From: Kalmusia sp. IMI 367209
Lineage: Eukaryota > Ascomycota > Dothideomycetes > Pleosporales > Didymosphaeriaceae
NCBI GenBank assembly: GCA_027946365.1
Contig: JAPEUQ010000002.1
Location: 3,286,001-3,350,000, forward strand
Reading direction: 5' to 3'
Length of the DNA: 64,000 nt
In this document: in pieces, positions 11,879 through 24,901 of the stretch
How positions within the stretch are numbered: the stretch's first letter is position 1
Layout: the number at the start of each line of letters is the position of its first letter
Made by a program: the position numbers and the translations under genes
The notes under the pieces: model-generated
Database searches by the model: none
Seen by the model: only the letters and a program-made list of their open reading frames with translations
Told to the model about the DNA's origin: nothing

Positions 11879-12547
11879 ATGGTTATTGTCGATCCGAAGT
11901 TCACAGCTAGAACGGAGAGGTTGTTGATCCGGCCGCTGACGATGGAGGACGCAGAGGATGTTGTGCTAATGCGCAGCCATCCAGAGGTGATGAAGCATAC
12001 GTGAGCGACACCAGACTTAAGAGTATTCGTATTTTCTCTGACATCCTGTAGACCGATCCTGCCTTCCGATGATGTCGAAAAATGCAAAGCCTGGATCCAA
12101 GGCTGCCACGATCGCGACAACTGCTGGAACTTTGTCGTCGAAATCCAGCCCTCCGCGCCCGATGCACCACCCGCCAATACTCCACGCGTGATAGGACTCA
12201 TAGGAGCTGTACGTGCTCCCGAAGTTGGCTACATGTTCAACAACAATTACTGGGGCAAAGGATACGCGACCGAATCGCTCCGAGCATTCATGCCGCTGTT
12301 CTTCGAGCATTACTCAGGCGGCGAGCAGGGCCGCTTCGAGTATGCGGAGGCACACACAGATCCTGAACTTGTGGCTAGCCAGCATGTGCTAGAGAAAGCT
12401 GGATTCACACTACACGAGCTAAGGGAGAAGGACTTTGAGAACCCTATACTGGGCTTGCGGGATACGTTGGTGTACCGAATGTATAGGCCTGACACGGAGA
12501 GCAGCGAGGCACATGGTTCAGCTTCAGCAACAGCTGTAGCTCAATAA
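11879..12547 (+). CDS. GNAT-family N-acetyltransferase (RimJ/RimL-like)
   Basis: Two exons, 11879-12000 and 12052-12547, with a 51-nt intron (GTGAGC donor, CTGTAG acceptor, phase 2), give 205 residues. The N-terminal TERLLIRPLTMEDAEDV and the EVGYMFNNNYWGKGYATES segment are typical of the Acetyltransf_3 group, where WGKGYATE corresponds to the acetyl-CoA-binding R/Q-x-x-G-x-G/A region; NVLEKAGF-like ASQHVLEKAGFTLHE follows. Proteins of this group transfer acetyl from acetyl-CoA to amines; the substrate cannot be told from sequence. A nearby upstream ATG at 11839 opens a different frame that soon stops, so 11879 is preferred. Confidence 0.88.
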
Positions 12548-13983
12548 CCCCCGTACATTATCTTATCCTGGGATATATTTTCTAGAGATGAACTGTACTG
12601 GGACTGGCGGCTGAGTACTACACTTCAGGACGTCGACTTGACGAGCGAGCATCTTCCGCGTAACGAATTTGCCGCTTCTAACACAACGACTGTCCCTGGG
12701 CATGGCTGCCTCTTGAGTTATTGAGTCATCTTCGCGTCGTACATTGCCGATCTCGCATCACACTCGTCAGTCATGACGAGGACTGCGAATATGTGTCATT
12801 AAGTGCATCGCAACGCGCCTCGTGAAGCATCAGCATCAGCACTCAGAAGCATAGATCGCGAATCATTTTTTCAAAACCGTTGGGTCGATGTATAGTGCCA
12901 GGATCAAAGATCGAGGACGCATTGTGCGCTGAGTTGTCTCACGAAACATAATACAAGAGTGGAAAGATCCTTCACATGTTGTTTCCTGATTGTAAACAGG
13001 GGTCAGAGCATCATCAATATATTTTTTCGATCCCCGGGGCTGTATGATCTTCCCGTCATATCCGCACGTGGACGCTTGAGCCTCGTTTGCGATGCTTACG
13101 TTGGTCTAGGCTGAAGCTTGCTGATCTCCATCTTTCCCTACATTGAGGCGCAGCACTATTCCAAAGGGCTATTGGCTCAGAAATGGTTTCCTAGCTGCTT
13201 CTAGTTCTACTTTCAGAGCGACACATCTATCAACTCGGAAGTCGGCTACTACGGGTCTATGCGTAAGGCGCTAGTTGTGGCAACTGTGTTTCTTATTCGG
13301 TGCTAGAACACTGTGGCTCCTTCGTCATGTGGAGAAGTTCTTATTCAGGTTCGCGCAGAGATCTTAGTTCCCGCAGCCTATTCGTAGACCCTAGTAGACG
13401 CATGCACACCTTCGGTATGTAAATGCGAGAAGAGGCGCTGAGCATGCGCAGCCTCATGACCCTTTAACTACCCAACCCCAAGGCAGCTGATGGGCAAATC
13501 ATAATATCTTCACTCTTCTAACCTCTCTAACATTTGCGACGCCGACGTCATCTTGGGGCCTAATACATAATTAGGTCAGGCATCCGGACCTCAGATAGCT
13601 TGTTGCTCAAAGTGTGGCTTATCTCAAAAGAAGGCTGAATACCGAAGCGTTTGCCTTCACTGACCTGACTCACCTCGGTGTGAGCCCTCGAAATTGTCGC
13701 ATTTGATGAGCAAAGCCTCGAGTCATCGTACTACACAGTGGCTCCGATTACGACCTATCACGTCTTGCGCTGCTGCAAGGCATCTTCCATAAAGCAGACA
13801 TTTCGCTAGGAGCCTGGCCACTATTCAGCATCTATACCTTGTTTTCCTCATACATTTCCTGAACTTATCAAACTCTATCGATCGCCCTTGTTTTGACTAC
13901 TGCGGCGGGTAACCGCCGATTGAGACAACAATATCGAAGAGACCGCGTTCTTCTCGCCAGAAATTTACGCGAACAACGACAAC
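12548..13983. other. intergenic, 1.4 kb, no gene recognised
   Basis: No open frame of note on either strand apart from a short antisense frame overlapping the next gene. Sequence is of ordinary composition and should contain the patatin-gene promoter. Confidence 0.55.
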
Positions 13984-16229
13984 ATGAATCTCTCGAACGC
14001 GGAAGCCAATCCTCATGCCCCACTACGCTTATTATCACTTGATGGCGGGGGTGTGCGAGGACTGTCTTCTCTGATGGTGCTCGATGACCTGATGGAAAGC
14101 ATCGCGCAAGAAGAAAAGAGACTAGGCAGGCGTCTGAACAATGATACAACCCCACTAAAGCCCTGTGACTACTTTGACTTGTGAGTCGTCATTTATTCCA
14201 TATCAGATGTGTATTTGCTAATCAACAGCAGAATTGGTGGAACAAGTACTGGCGGAATTATCGCCATTCTACTCTCTCGGCTTCGACTCGACTGCAAGCA
14301 ATGCATTAGTATTTACACGAAGTTAGCTGAGGAGATCTTCAAGCACGATAAATCGATAAAGATCTTCGGAAATAAGATACCAACAGGGTCTAGCCGATTT
14401 TCTGGGGTGGTTCTGGAGAACGCAATCAAGCAAGCTCTGGTGGACCTGGATTATGATCCAGATGAACTGATGTGGGACGATTCGCTCTTTGAGGAGTTGC
14501 CTGAAAGTGTAAGCAAAGGCCCGGGTACGAATTAGTTGTGTCAATTTTGCAAAAGACGCCTTCGCTTAGAGGACACATCTATAACGTACCAAATGCCACT
14601 TTTGACTTACACTAATTCTATATCCACGCTTTAGGAGCTTCCCCCGCGATAATATCTGGTCGGATACAGTGCCGGAGATCTTCACGGAAAGTCCTGTTGG
14701 AACTCTCAAGCATGCTCCGGGTGCTCTTTCAAGTACCAACGGAGCACCGTCGCCGTCTAGCAATATTGCCGAAGCGCAGCGACCTGCAAAAGACAACAGT
14801 AACCCTTTTGCAGATCCGAAGCCAAGCAGGAGTGAAACGTGGAAACTGCGGCCTCGCTTGAGCGTACACAGGAAGAAGAATGCAAAGGGCTGCAGAGGCT
14901 TTGTACTCACGTCGCTGAAGCAAGCGCTGGGGCTACCCAGAATCCTCTCGACATACGATCCTAACGATCGCACGACACGCATTTGGGAAGCCCTTCGAGC
15001 AACATCCGCAGCGCCAACTTTCTTTGAAGAGATGCAATTTGGTACTCCAAAGGTCACATATCTAGATGGCGGTGTGGGATTCAACAATCCCTGCGCAGAA
15101 GTCGACTATGCTGCAAAAGCACTCTGGGAGGGAAGGCCAATCGGCGTCATAGTGTCAGTCGGCACAGGACTCCAGTCGATCCCTTAGCGTCAGCAAAGTA
15201 GCTCCTTGGTTACCATTCGGATTGGGAACGGATATCGCGCTAGTTTCTGCCCTCGCAGGAATGGCAACCAGTACTCAACGAGTCGACAACGAGATGAAGC
15301 GCGCGTACTACAACACATCTACACGATATTATCGTTTTGATGTAGACCGCGGCCTCGCCAATGTCAGCCTTGAACAGTGGATGAAAGAGGATGAGATGGC
15401 AGCACTCACAGAACAATATATGCGCGACGCGAAACAGCTACGAACTGCACGACAACTGGGTGAGTTGATGGCAAAGCTATCTGCCCTACCACCGAAGTTC
15501 GAGATCGGCGCCACCCATTTCAGAGTCGGTATGGACGGTCGAGGTCTCATAGACCAGTCATTCCAGCTTGTACAAGTAGACTTCAAAACCGGCCTACCAT
15601 TAGGCGTTGTCTCTACCTTGGAACAGCAATCACGCTTAACGCAACTCCGCGACACGTCTCCCTCTGGCGAAGGCGGTGCTGCAGTCAGCGACGGCAGGCT
15701 AAAGCGCATATACCCCGTCGCAGAAGACCTCGACCACGATGGGCGACGAGAAGAAGCAGCAGTGTACCAGTGCATGCATGCGGACAATATCTGCTTGCGT
15801 ACAGTCAAGACCGGCATCCCCCAAGGCCGCTATCGCGTCCAATTCATCGTCTCCTTCCAAACCAGCAAGCACACCCCGCCACACGATCTCGTCTTCTCTG
15901 TCGGCAAACCGTTCGACCCCGCGACCTTTGCACAGCGTTTCGTCGATGCAAAGATCACAGCTGATGTCGTTCCTGTTCTTCTACATCCAGATGCGGTCAG
16001 AGTGCGTGTTGGGAAGAAGAGGTATGAGAGAAATATTGGCAAGTTGTGGATGGAGATTGAGGGCGATATTGAAGTTAATGTGGGGCTAGATGGGGCGCTG
16101 GGGTTCATTGTGAGCAAGAAGTTCGAGGAGGGAGTTGAGGTCGATGGGTGGACTTTCGGGGGTGTGAGGTTGGAGCCGGTGTTTGGGAAGCCGGGTGATT
16201 TGCTGACAAGGACATTGTCAGGTAGGTAG
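13984..16229 (+). CDS. patatin-like phospholipase with apparent frame breaks
   Basis: Patatin family enzymes are acyl hydrolases using a Ser-Asp dyad. Exon 1 (13984-14180) encodes LLSLDGGGVRGLSS, the oxyanion-hole glycine motif. A phase-2 intron ends at 14231 and yields LIGGTSTGG, the GxSxG nucleophile elbow. Exon 2 runs to 14508. Exon 3 (about 14635-15187) contains ATSAAPTFFE and YLDGGVGFNNP with the catalytic Asp. A long C-terminal part continues at about 15188-16229 (WLPFGLGTDIAL, VDNEMKRAYYN). Two problems are visible: the best exon 2/exon 3 splice (GTAAGC...CTTTAG) is out of phase by one base, and a TAG at 15185-15187 interrupts a frame that is restored if one T of the preceding TT is dropped. 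The gene may be a recent pseudogene or carry sequencing indels. The family assignment itself is secure. Confidence 0.75.
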
Positions 16230-16451
16230 TGTGGAATGATGCTGGAAGGAGTGGATATGGAAACTCTCAGTCAACTCTAGGACTATAAGTAATGTGTGTT
16301 TAGCATAGCGTATGTGTGATTGTTGATTCTGCTTCGATGTCCAGCACCTTCCTCAAGAGATTTTGACGAATGACATTCTGTTCATAGACTTCAGTAATCA
16401 CTAGTCATCCTGCCTCAAGATCCAACAGCGACAAACTCAACGTAAGGACTA

Positions 16452-17488
16452 TTAAACCTCCACGAGTCTCTTCTTGCCTTTATCCTTCTTTCTCACAACT
16501 GTCTCCGGTATACTACTCAAGCTCTCGACACTCTGCGCCATCGTCCCATACCCCTTCGATGACGGACCTCCAGCGTCTGTCGTACTCTCTTCGGGCGTGA
16601 CCAGCAATGGCTCACTGGTATTTTCGCCTACATTCTCGGTATTGACATCCTTGTCATTTTCATCGCTATACTGGCCTGCTTTCGGTCTCTGGGCCCACTT
16701 TGGAAGCACAATTTTGCGTTTGCCGAAGTCGGGAAGGAACGACGGCCTTGAAGGCCCGCTTTCTTCATTGTTTGATATATCAACGGTGGATCTTTCGATA
16801 TGCGTTGGGACTGTGACGTGACCGCAATTCTCGCAGGGCTTCAGGTCAAGTTCTCGCTGCCATGCCGCCTTCTTTCTCGCCATGAGCTCCTTCCAAAAAG
16901 CAATCGCGTGGAGCACGCTGGCAAACACGATCGCCAGAATTGCATCTGCAAGCGGCTTCTTAGTCAGAATTCTAAAGGAGTGGGCACATGCCTAATGTCC
17001 CTAGACTGCACTTGACGTTACTTACATGCTTCGAGCGTGTCCCCTCGACTACTTGCGATATCTGCAAACCCGACCCAGAAAGTGTATTGCAGGACAAGAG
17101 CAAAGACGAGGTCCATCTTGACAAAGTCCATTGAGGGCCACGCCGGCTCATCCGAAACGGGGGTTTGCGATTCCGCATCTGCGCCTGATGGAGCTACAGA
17201 GCTCACCGCTTCTCGCGCGGCGTAAGTAACCAGGTCATACGAGACATATGCGACGGAAGCAACTAGTACAAATGCAGAAACAAGAAAATAGGGTATTCTA
17301 TAGTCGTGGTAGTAAGAGTCGGAGAGGATGACTATAGTGACGACATTGAGAAAGACTCCGATGATTGCTGCGATGAGGGTGCCCCGCCTCAGATTGTATA
17401 GCGGGTGGGATTTGTACGGGAGGCCGTCACGAGCCTGGCGTCGTGCCATTGCGTAGCGATTGTAGAGACGTAAGAGGTTGAAGAACAT
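16452..17488 (-). CDS. four-helix membrane protein of unknown function
   Basis: Two exons, 17488-17026 and 16945-16452, joined across a phase-1 intron (GTAAGT donor, TTGCAG acceptor), give 318 residues. Four hydrophobic segments lie at roughly residues 38-57 (LIAAIIGVFLNVVTIVILS), 68-92, 127-148 and 155-175, the last created by the splice (AILAIVFASVLHAIAFW). The second half is hydrophilic with a CENCG pair of cysteines, Ser/Glu/Asn-rich stretches and a basic end (KKDKGKKRLVEV). It looks like an integral membrane protein with a cytosolic tail. I do not recognise the family and assign no function. Confidence 0.78.
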
Positions 17489-20400
17489 GCGAGTTGGGGG
17501 GTCTACTGTGTTTTCGCTATTCTCAGAGAACTTCGATTGCAGATGTAACGATGTTCATCATGCGACTGAAGCGAACTCATGATGTTGTTGCCTGGGCGGA
17601 GGTTGTCAATCCTTTGAGGCTTGGCTTATCTTGTCCGGACGTGCTATTGGTCTGAGGGTGAAACAATACGACATTTAAACGCTTTGCTGCTCGCCTAAAC
17701 TTAACTCGAGACTTGCAATCTTGCAACTAATATGTGTCCTGTTCAAAGATGAGAGCGGAGAGCTTACCCATGCAACAACACCTAGCAATACGTGCCATCA
17801 CAGTTTTGGTGTAGGTAGCGCTTTAGCTTACAGTACTAGGTAAAAACCCGGACACGTGCTATTTCGCGCTCGCCAACAGGCCTAGTACTATGCGAAAAGT
17901 TAGGTGACGAAGCACCATGCTATTCAAGATTGATTAAAATGTGTGTTGAGTATTCAGGCCAAGTAATGCATGTTACCTACAAGAACTTTCATCTAGCGGC
18001 GACATACCATAGGTAATCTAAGTTTGTTGAACTCGGAGTAAACAAGTTATCGGTGAGGCTTACTTTGTGCCTAGTAGGAAAAGTAACGGCGAAGACTCCT
18101 CCGATGTAGGTCACTCACGGCACTTGCGTATAACCTCGAGCATATACTGTGCATAGAACGCTACTGCTGTAACACACTCATCGGGCGTAACAGGGCGTGA
18201 CGGTGATATTGTAGATTTGAAAAACGCCCTACGCTATTCCACCTCAGGCTAGTGGTTCAACGTTGCAACTACCATTGCAACCATGCCCTTACCACATCGT
18301 CGACTTTCCATCTGCACCTCTGTCAAGACTACCTGGGACCATCTTGTAAATCATTCGGAATGCTCACGATCCGATGCACCAACCTGCGTGTTGGCTTTCG
18401 TAGGGCCCTGGCATACCATTGAGCTCTCCGGGTCCCGCGTACGCTCAATTTCGGATGGTTGCCGGACGTTGGTCCTATTGAGCCCAATTGCAGGGAAACC
18501 TTGTGTCTCGTGATAGTTTACTCTAACGTCAGAGCGAGTTTGAGAGCAGTTGTGTGCCTACCAGGATACATCACTAGTTCGCTTGATACTCTTCACTTTT
18601 GCCTATTATCAGAGTAGTCCACAGTGCTAATCTGTCGTTCCTGCCACATCTTCTCCGAGGTATTTTCAAGGCCATCTCGGACGTAGGTGGATAGCAGAGT
18701 CGGCCTCGGACTTCTCGGTCTGTTTGCGCACGACCAAGGACATGGATACCTACAGAGCGCAGCAGGCAGCCCTTCTGCTGACCGGACATCACCTATTTCG
18801 CCACCCAATAGGCACATGATGCTCGCAACAGCATTCAATGCAGCTTTCGACTAAACTCTTGCTAAACCTGACAGGGCTATCGGACCATTGCATGGTTTGG
18901 CGCTACAAAGAGAATTGCATTCGGCGAGGCATATCTATAGGCTTTCTTACCTTGCTTGGTTCTGTCCATTTCTGTACAGTTCCTGCATCTGCAACACGGA
19001 AGGTGACACATTCTTGGGCTGCACCTCGAGCGCTAGATCCAGCCCTGACTCGCTGTTGTGGGAAGCGTCTATCTCAAGCCACCCGGCACTTCGGCCCTGC
19101 AACATTCCTGGAGGACCGGTCAAGTGGATGCGTGGACAACGAAGCTCTGTGGCGTGTTCCACAACCGCTTCCGGGCAGACTATTGAATGTCAACTGAAGC
19201 CTCGCTGCTTGGGTTGATCCTCGGGCCCTCACACAACACCGCGCGCAGCGTACGTGCAGCATGTCTCTTAAGTTATGCCTCTTTGGATTCCGCACATTCC
19301 GAAAAACTCAGTACCGCTCAAAACGCTCTCGGCCCTAGAACCTGACAGTGACGTGGTACCACCACGCCCCTTGACACGCATTAACCTCCCGGTTTTGGTG
19401 CTGGATTCTCTGCTGACTGAACATTGGGAAATACACTGCCCGCTTCTAGAACGTGAACGAACCCCTGCACATGAGATGCGTGCCTGGAGAGACGCGCGTA
19501 ATCTTGCCAAGGATGAGAATTCATTATCGTGTAAGGGATCCGATTTTGACTCCTTAGGTGCTGATGATATGATCAGCTTGCAGTACCGAGCCGAACCCTC
19601 CGGAGTCTGTACCTCGCAACATGAGATGCGTAGGTACTACAGACGAGTCATACTTCGCATTAGCGAGGAGAAAGAAGAGGTAAGTATACGATCCCACGGC
19701 TCAGTGAATGCATGCCGATGTCGCTTCATGAGCTGATCACACTGGACCAAGAGTCCATCCTTCGATTATGTATCCTAGGTGAATCTAGGTGGACTAGCAT
19801 CCACACGAGGCTCGTCCCGCGTCCGCCCCGTGATACCCGCCTTGAACTATCGAAAGCAAGACCGAGGGGTAACTCCGAGGAGCAAAGATCATCGCCCACT
19901 AGAACCAGCTGCGTGGTTCAGATATCAGCTGGAACCGACTCGCTTGCCGAGGCGCGGTTCTGCAGCTTGGGGCTAGGTGAGCATCGCTGAACCACAGGTT
20001 CGGAAACGAGCCTTGGTCACTTCCTACTGCAAAGTTTTGCAGCTTTTCGGGCGATAAGAAACTCGGACGCGCTGTCTTTGCGCCACACGGAGCATTACGA
20101 AAATGGCGTTTTCGGCCAGTGGGGTCCGCTCCGTTCTTTGGCCAACATACCATAGCTTTGTGAACTCCACTGGCCCCCCTTGATATCTATGCGAAGAAAC
20201 GCATATCATAGCGCAGATGAGGCACATAATTCCATGGTTAACGTTCCATAACGGCGCAGCGTTCAGTGCATACTCAGGTCCGTAAGCTTTGTGGCTTGTA
20301 TCGAACCGCCGCATTCGGGACGGACCTACCCTTCCCCGGCCAAAAACCTCGTGGGAGTCGCAGGGTTTCCATCCAAGTGGCTTCATAGGCGGTACGCAAC

Positions 20401-22490
20401 GCGTAAGAAACGCAAATGTCCGTAGACCGCGTTTGACTCGGTTAAACCTCTCTTGCGCAAAGCGCTAGCATGCTTCTCGACCGAAATCCCAGCTCCTCTG
20501 TTAGCGCTCAAGCGAATGCGAACAACAATCATCGACCACGATGGAGCACCTGCAGTAAGCTTGGTGAGCTTGCCATCCCTCGTGAGTCCAAAGGTTGTTC
20601 TGACGTCTTGCACGCTATGGAGACTGAATCTGAATGAATACAAAACTATATTTGCGCCTCTAACTGAACCTTGGGTTTGGTAAACCTCCATACTCGTATA
20701 CGCACAGACGAACGATCGCGATGATGTAGCCTGGACCGTATTCACCGCCATCCCGGTTTGCCTCGTTTGTTGTCCGCAGTACGAGCGGCGCAGTTGCCTA
20801 TAGCGGTCTCATTATAACCAAGTGGCGATTCCCATGCGAGCTGGCATGCGAAAACTCTGGGCAGGATATCAAGTAGGATCAGATGCACGTGGCATGCCGT
20901 TTTCGTAATTCTTCGGGCTGAGGGTGGCCCCACTCAGCAACCAACAGGCTTGGTGTCGGGATGGCCATCATGTAGCCTTTTGAGATGCCAGACAGCACAG
21001 TTTTCTGTCAAAAATCTAGAGTATGTATAGTGTGACCGGATTCAACTCGACCCATAATGAGTCTCTGGGCTTTTTACGTACCGTACCGCGCCGAAGCGCC
21101 CCTTCAGGTGGGACCGTATACCACAAAAAAGCTCCTCAGCCCTGAAACAAGCCCACTGCTTCCTTTACCGTAGGATTATTCCACGAATTACAAAGGGGCG
21201 ACCATGTCGTTGGCTCTGCTTCCGTAATAGTGTAAGCTGAGCCGCAACCTCCTCTTGCAAACCTTACACATCCTAAAGCCTGTTGTCGGTAGCGAAGCAA
21301 TTGCAGGGCGAAGGTGCATAACTTTACTAACCATCCCAAATCGGTTCGGAGGGTAGCACCATCAACATCTCTCAGGGTTGTGGCTAGGATACCGCGGACG
21401 ATTGTACAATTGCAATCAGTGTTTCCTCTGTTCGCCGAAGTACTTCCGCTAACGTGTTGCACGATGTATGGGTCATTCTGTCGTACCTACGATGATTTAC
21501 TGCAGGTACATGAACACAAGTAATCTACATAGATGACACTGTTCACTGGTAATACCCTGTATTGCCTAGGTATGTCAATGATGTTTTACATACATTAGAG
21601 CGAATGCTTGAGATTTTGGGACGTTACGCTGCCTGAACGGGAATATAGGCAGATTTCGCGTTTGTACGAATGGTACAAAGTTCGTAATGTGAGTCACCCC
21701 AGGATGCACAATGCAAAAGAGAATGCCATTCAGCTAAAGCCACCATGTCCCTCCTGTGCAGGGGGTCAGTTCTAAGCTCATTGTCCGAATCTGCTATGTC
21801 CTTGCGGTCTCGGATGACGGACGCTTTGATGTTCCTATGTCTCTTCCCGTGGCTCGGCTGTTGAAGCTTGCTCGTAATCGTTTACACCAACCTGGCGCCA
21901 GGAGCACGGGAAAGCCGCAAATGCTGCAAGGTACACTAGTAGCCAACCTATCAGCTGTATCCTTCTCTAGTAATCTTATTTTAGGAAACCGTCTGCCTTG
22001 AGATATCACGAATTCGGACCAAATGGACATCTGACCAACTTGGTTCCCGAGCGCAACTCCTTCAGTATCTTGAAGCTGTGATGGTCTCGGAGCCTGACTC
22101 TTAACCCATACCTGCGTCTACCAGGTATCTCGACCAGTCAGAACCTTATACCACCCTCTCCATGGTGTCCCTGAGTCCTTTGACACTGCTCACTGCATGA
22201 GAAACCGCATTCAATAGCGTGAGTATGGTCGACTACTGCAAGCCTCCACACCTAATTGTAACCTCGCGTCTTTCATGGCCATCTCGATACCCCCACCGCC
22301 CTCGAAAGACGCCGTTTCAGTGACCCTACTCGCTCGTATACGCAGGGGCATCCACAGCCAAGAGACCTCACCGGCTTCACCGCGCGGGCAAGACGCTCAG
22401 CAGGAGATAATTCCTTTTTGGGAACTGCAGTATCAGCTCATATCTGCCGATTTAAAACGTAGGAGGTCAGTAGAGGTCACTCAAATTGAG
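17489..22490. other. gene-poor 5-kb region
   Basis: Many short open frames exist on both strands (the largest at 19275-19736 plus and 20383-20751 minus), but none has a recognisable domain, signal peptide or consistent splice pattern. No transposase, reverse transcriptase or integrase motif was seen. The stretch may be old degraded repeat DNA or simply long intergenic sequence; I cannot decide. Confidence 0.45.
17832..17889. repeat. short inverted repeat
   Basis: AGTACTAGG at 17832-17840 is exactly complementary to CCTAGTACT at 17881-17889, with a 40-nt loop. It could be the remnant of a very small element or chance. Confidence 0.4.
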
Positions 22491-22497
22491 TATAAAA
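22491..22497 (+). promoter_or_regulatory. TATA box of the laccase gene
   Basis: TATAAAA lies 126 bp upstream of the laccase ATG at 22623, followed by a pyrimidine-rich leader (about 22560-22620). Spacing and sequence fit a core promoter of an inducible fungal gene. Confidence 0.6.
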
Positions 22498-22622
22498 GGT
22501 GTCTCGTCTACCCTCAGGATTTTCAGATCGGCCTTCCAATCTCGACTGAGGTCGTTAGCATTCTATATCCATTACTATCCTCTATTATTATCCTCAGTAT
22601 CGTTTTAGTCTATACTTTTACC

Positions 22623-24901
22623 ATGAAGTTAATCTCCATCGGAGCCGCCCTCGCAGGGCTTTCACTCCTCGCCAGTGGAACGCCACTTCGAGCTGAGCGT
22701 ATGGAGATGTCTCCTGCTTCTACGCTTGTGAAGAAGCAGTCGGCCTGCACCAATGGACCAAACAGTCGAAACTGCTGGCTTCCCGGGTTCGATGCCACCA
22801 CTGACATGTATAACTCATGGCCCAACACTGGACGTGTTGTCAGATACGATCTGCGTGTCACGAACACTACCTGCAATCCGGATGGATCATTTTCGAGAAC
22901 TTGCCTTCTCATCAATGGAAAAATGTAGGTACTTCTTGGTATACCTTGTCAAGTTTTACATTGTTTGAATATTCGCAAATCCTCACAATTTGTTACACCG
23001 TTGCTCTTTCCTATCCCCTCAACAAAACTTGCAATGACAGTCAATAACCTATACCCAATCTTCAGGCCAGGTCCCACTATCATCGGCAATTGGGGTAAGT
23101 ACATGCATCGCGTTACAAATGAGCTGTGTTTGACTAGAAGAAAGGTGACACTTTCGAGATTACCGTTCGCAACATGATGCAACATAACGGTACTTCATTC
23201 CATTGGCACGGCCTACGACAGCTCAACTCGAACACCGAAGATGGCGTAAGTGAATTCTCTCATTCCGCAGCTAAACCCCTTTGACATAGACATACGATCT
23301 TACTTTCACCTACTAGGTTAATGGCATTACCGAATGCGCACTAGCTCCGGGTGATGCAAAAACCTATCGATTCCGCGCTACCGAGTACGGAACTAGCTGG
23401 TACCATTCTCACTTTAGTGCTCAGTACGGTGACGGGACCCTAGGGACAATCATGTAAGCAATTTTCGATTTCGGAGGACTTTGTTGACAACTTGACAGAA
23501 TCAATGGTCCTGCTACAGCCAACTACGATACTGATCTCGGCACATATACCGTCCAAGATTGGTACTACCTAACAGCCTACCAGGCAGCCGCACGGTAAGT
23601 TTCTTATAACCACTAGTATTCTTTAGCAAGCTGATAGTCCATAGCGCTGCACTCTTCAGCATTGCGGCCCCGCCACCAACTGGAGACAATATCCTCGTCA
23701 ACGGCACTAACAAGAAAGGTTCCACTGGAGCCTACAACAACGTCAAAATTGAGTCTGGCAAAAGATATCGTCTCCGCCTTGTGAACCCTTCTATCGACAT
23801 TGCTATTCGTGTCTCCCTTGATGGCCACCCTTTCACTGTCATCGCCAACGATTTTGTCCCCGGTAAGTCCAAGAAAATAATTTTGAACATCGTGGGCTAA
23901 CAATGACAGTCGTACCTTACACTACAAACTACGTTCTTATTGGCATAGGTCAACGATACGATGTTGTCTTCACCGCGAATCAAACAGCTTCCAACTACTG
24001 GTTTCGTGCCGAGGCGCACAATCCATGCGTCAGTTTTAATAACGGAGTCGGCCGAGCCATATTCACCTATGACAATGTCACTGTTGCTGATCCTACCACC
24101 ACTGCTAACGCTAATCCGCCGACTACGTGCGAGGACCCCATGCCGACGCCGAAGATCGCGAAAAATGTACCTAAGGATACTTTCCGTGTCCAAGCGCAGA
24201 ACCTGCCAGTAGCATTTGACAACAGGACTGTGACTACGAACAACCAGTCAATTGTGCTCTGGACGGTCAATGGAACGAGCATGATCATCGATCCCGCCGA
24301 GCCAACGCTCGAGTACATCGCTAAGGGAAACCAGAACTATCCTCCAAACTACAACCTTGTTCACATTTCCCCCTCGGCTGCCTGGACATACTGGGTAATT
24401 CAGCAAGCAGTCGGCGCTCCAGGTCTTCCTCATCCTATCCATTTACATGGCCATGATATGTACGTCCTCGGGACTGGCACTGGCCAGTTCGACGTCGACA
24501 TTCATCTCGACAGTCTAAACTTCAATAATCCGCCCCCGTCGTGATGTCCACCATCTGCCCGCCGGAGGCTGGCTCATCATCGCATACCCAACTGACAACC
24601 CTGGAGCCTGGCTCATGCACTGCCACATTGCTTTCCACGTAGCTATGGGCTTGAGCGTGCAATTCCTTGAAAGAGAAAGTGAAATCAATCTTCCAGCTCG
24701 AAACAGCGAGTAAGTCTTGCTCTGACAAAAACCCCAATTTGTCAGTGCTGCGCAAGAACGCTAACAATGGCGAATAGGTGGTTCAACACCTGCACCAACT
24801 ATGAGAACTATATCCGCAACCGCCCCATCTATCCACAGGATGATTCTGGCCTCAAGAAGCGATGGCCCCCGGCCTGGGACTACTCGCATGCCCTCATGTG
24901 A
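22623..24901 (+). CDS. secreted ascomycete laccase (multicopper oxidase), frame broken before the last copper motif
   Basis: Laccases oxidise phenols while reducing O2 to water. Eight exons were derived: 22623-22924, 23066-23094, 23145-23245, 23317-23453, 23499-23594, 23645-23862, 23910-24709, 24778-24901, all with GT/AG borders and consistent phases. A signal peptide ([19 protein letters not shown]) and a dibasic KK site precede the mature part. Copper ligands are seen in HWHG (His130/132), WYHSH (His174/176), [10 protein letters not shown] (about His469-474) and [16 protein letters not shown]. The C-terminus contains DSGLKKR, the processed tail of ascomycete laccases. A run of five C at 24533-24537 puts a TGA at 24542-24544; with four C the frame continues into [19 protein letters not shown] and the HCH motif, giving 601 residues. 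As read, the product stops after 505 residues without the last motif. The open frame extends upstream to 22275, but the signal peptide and TATA box favour 22623. Confidence 0.85.

Noticed and set aside
19275..19736. 153-codon plus-strand frame in the gene-poor region
   Set aside because: No recognisable domain, signal peptide or splice context; insufficient to call a gene.
22275..22622. Upstream in-frame extension of laccase beginning with ATG at 22275
   Set aside because: It includes the TATA box and would bury the signal peptide; the start at 22623 is far more likely.
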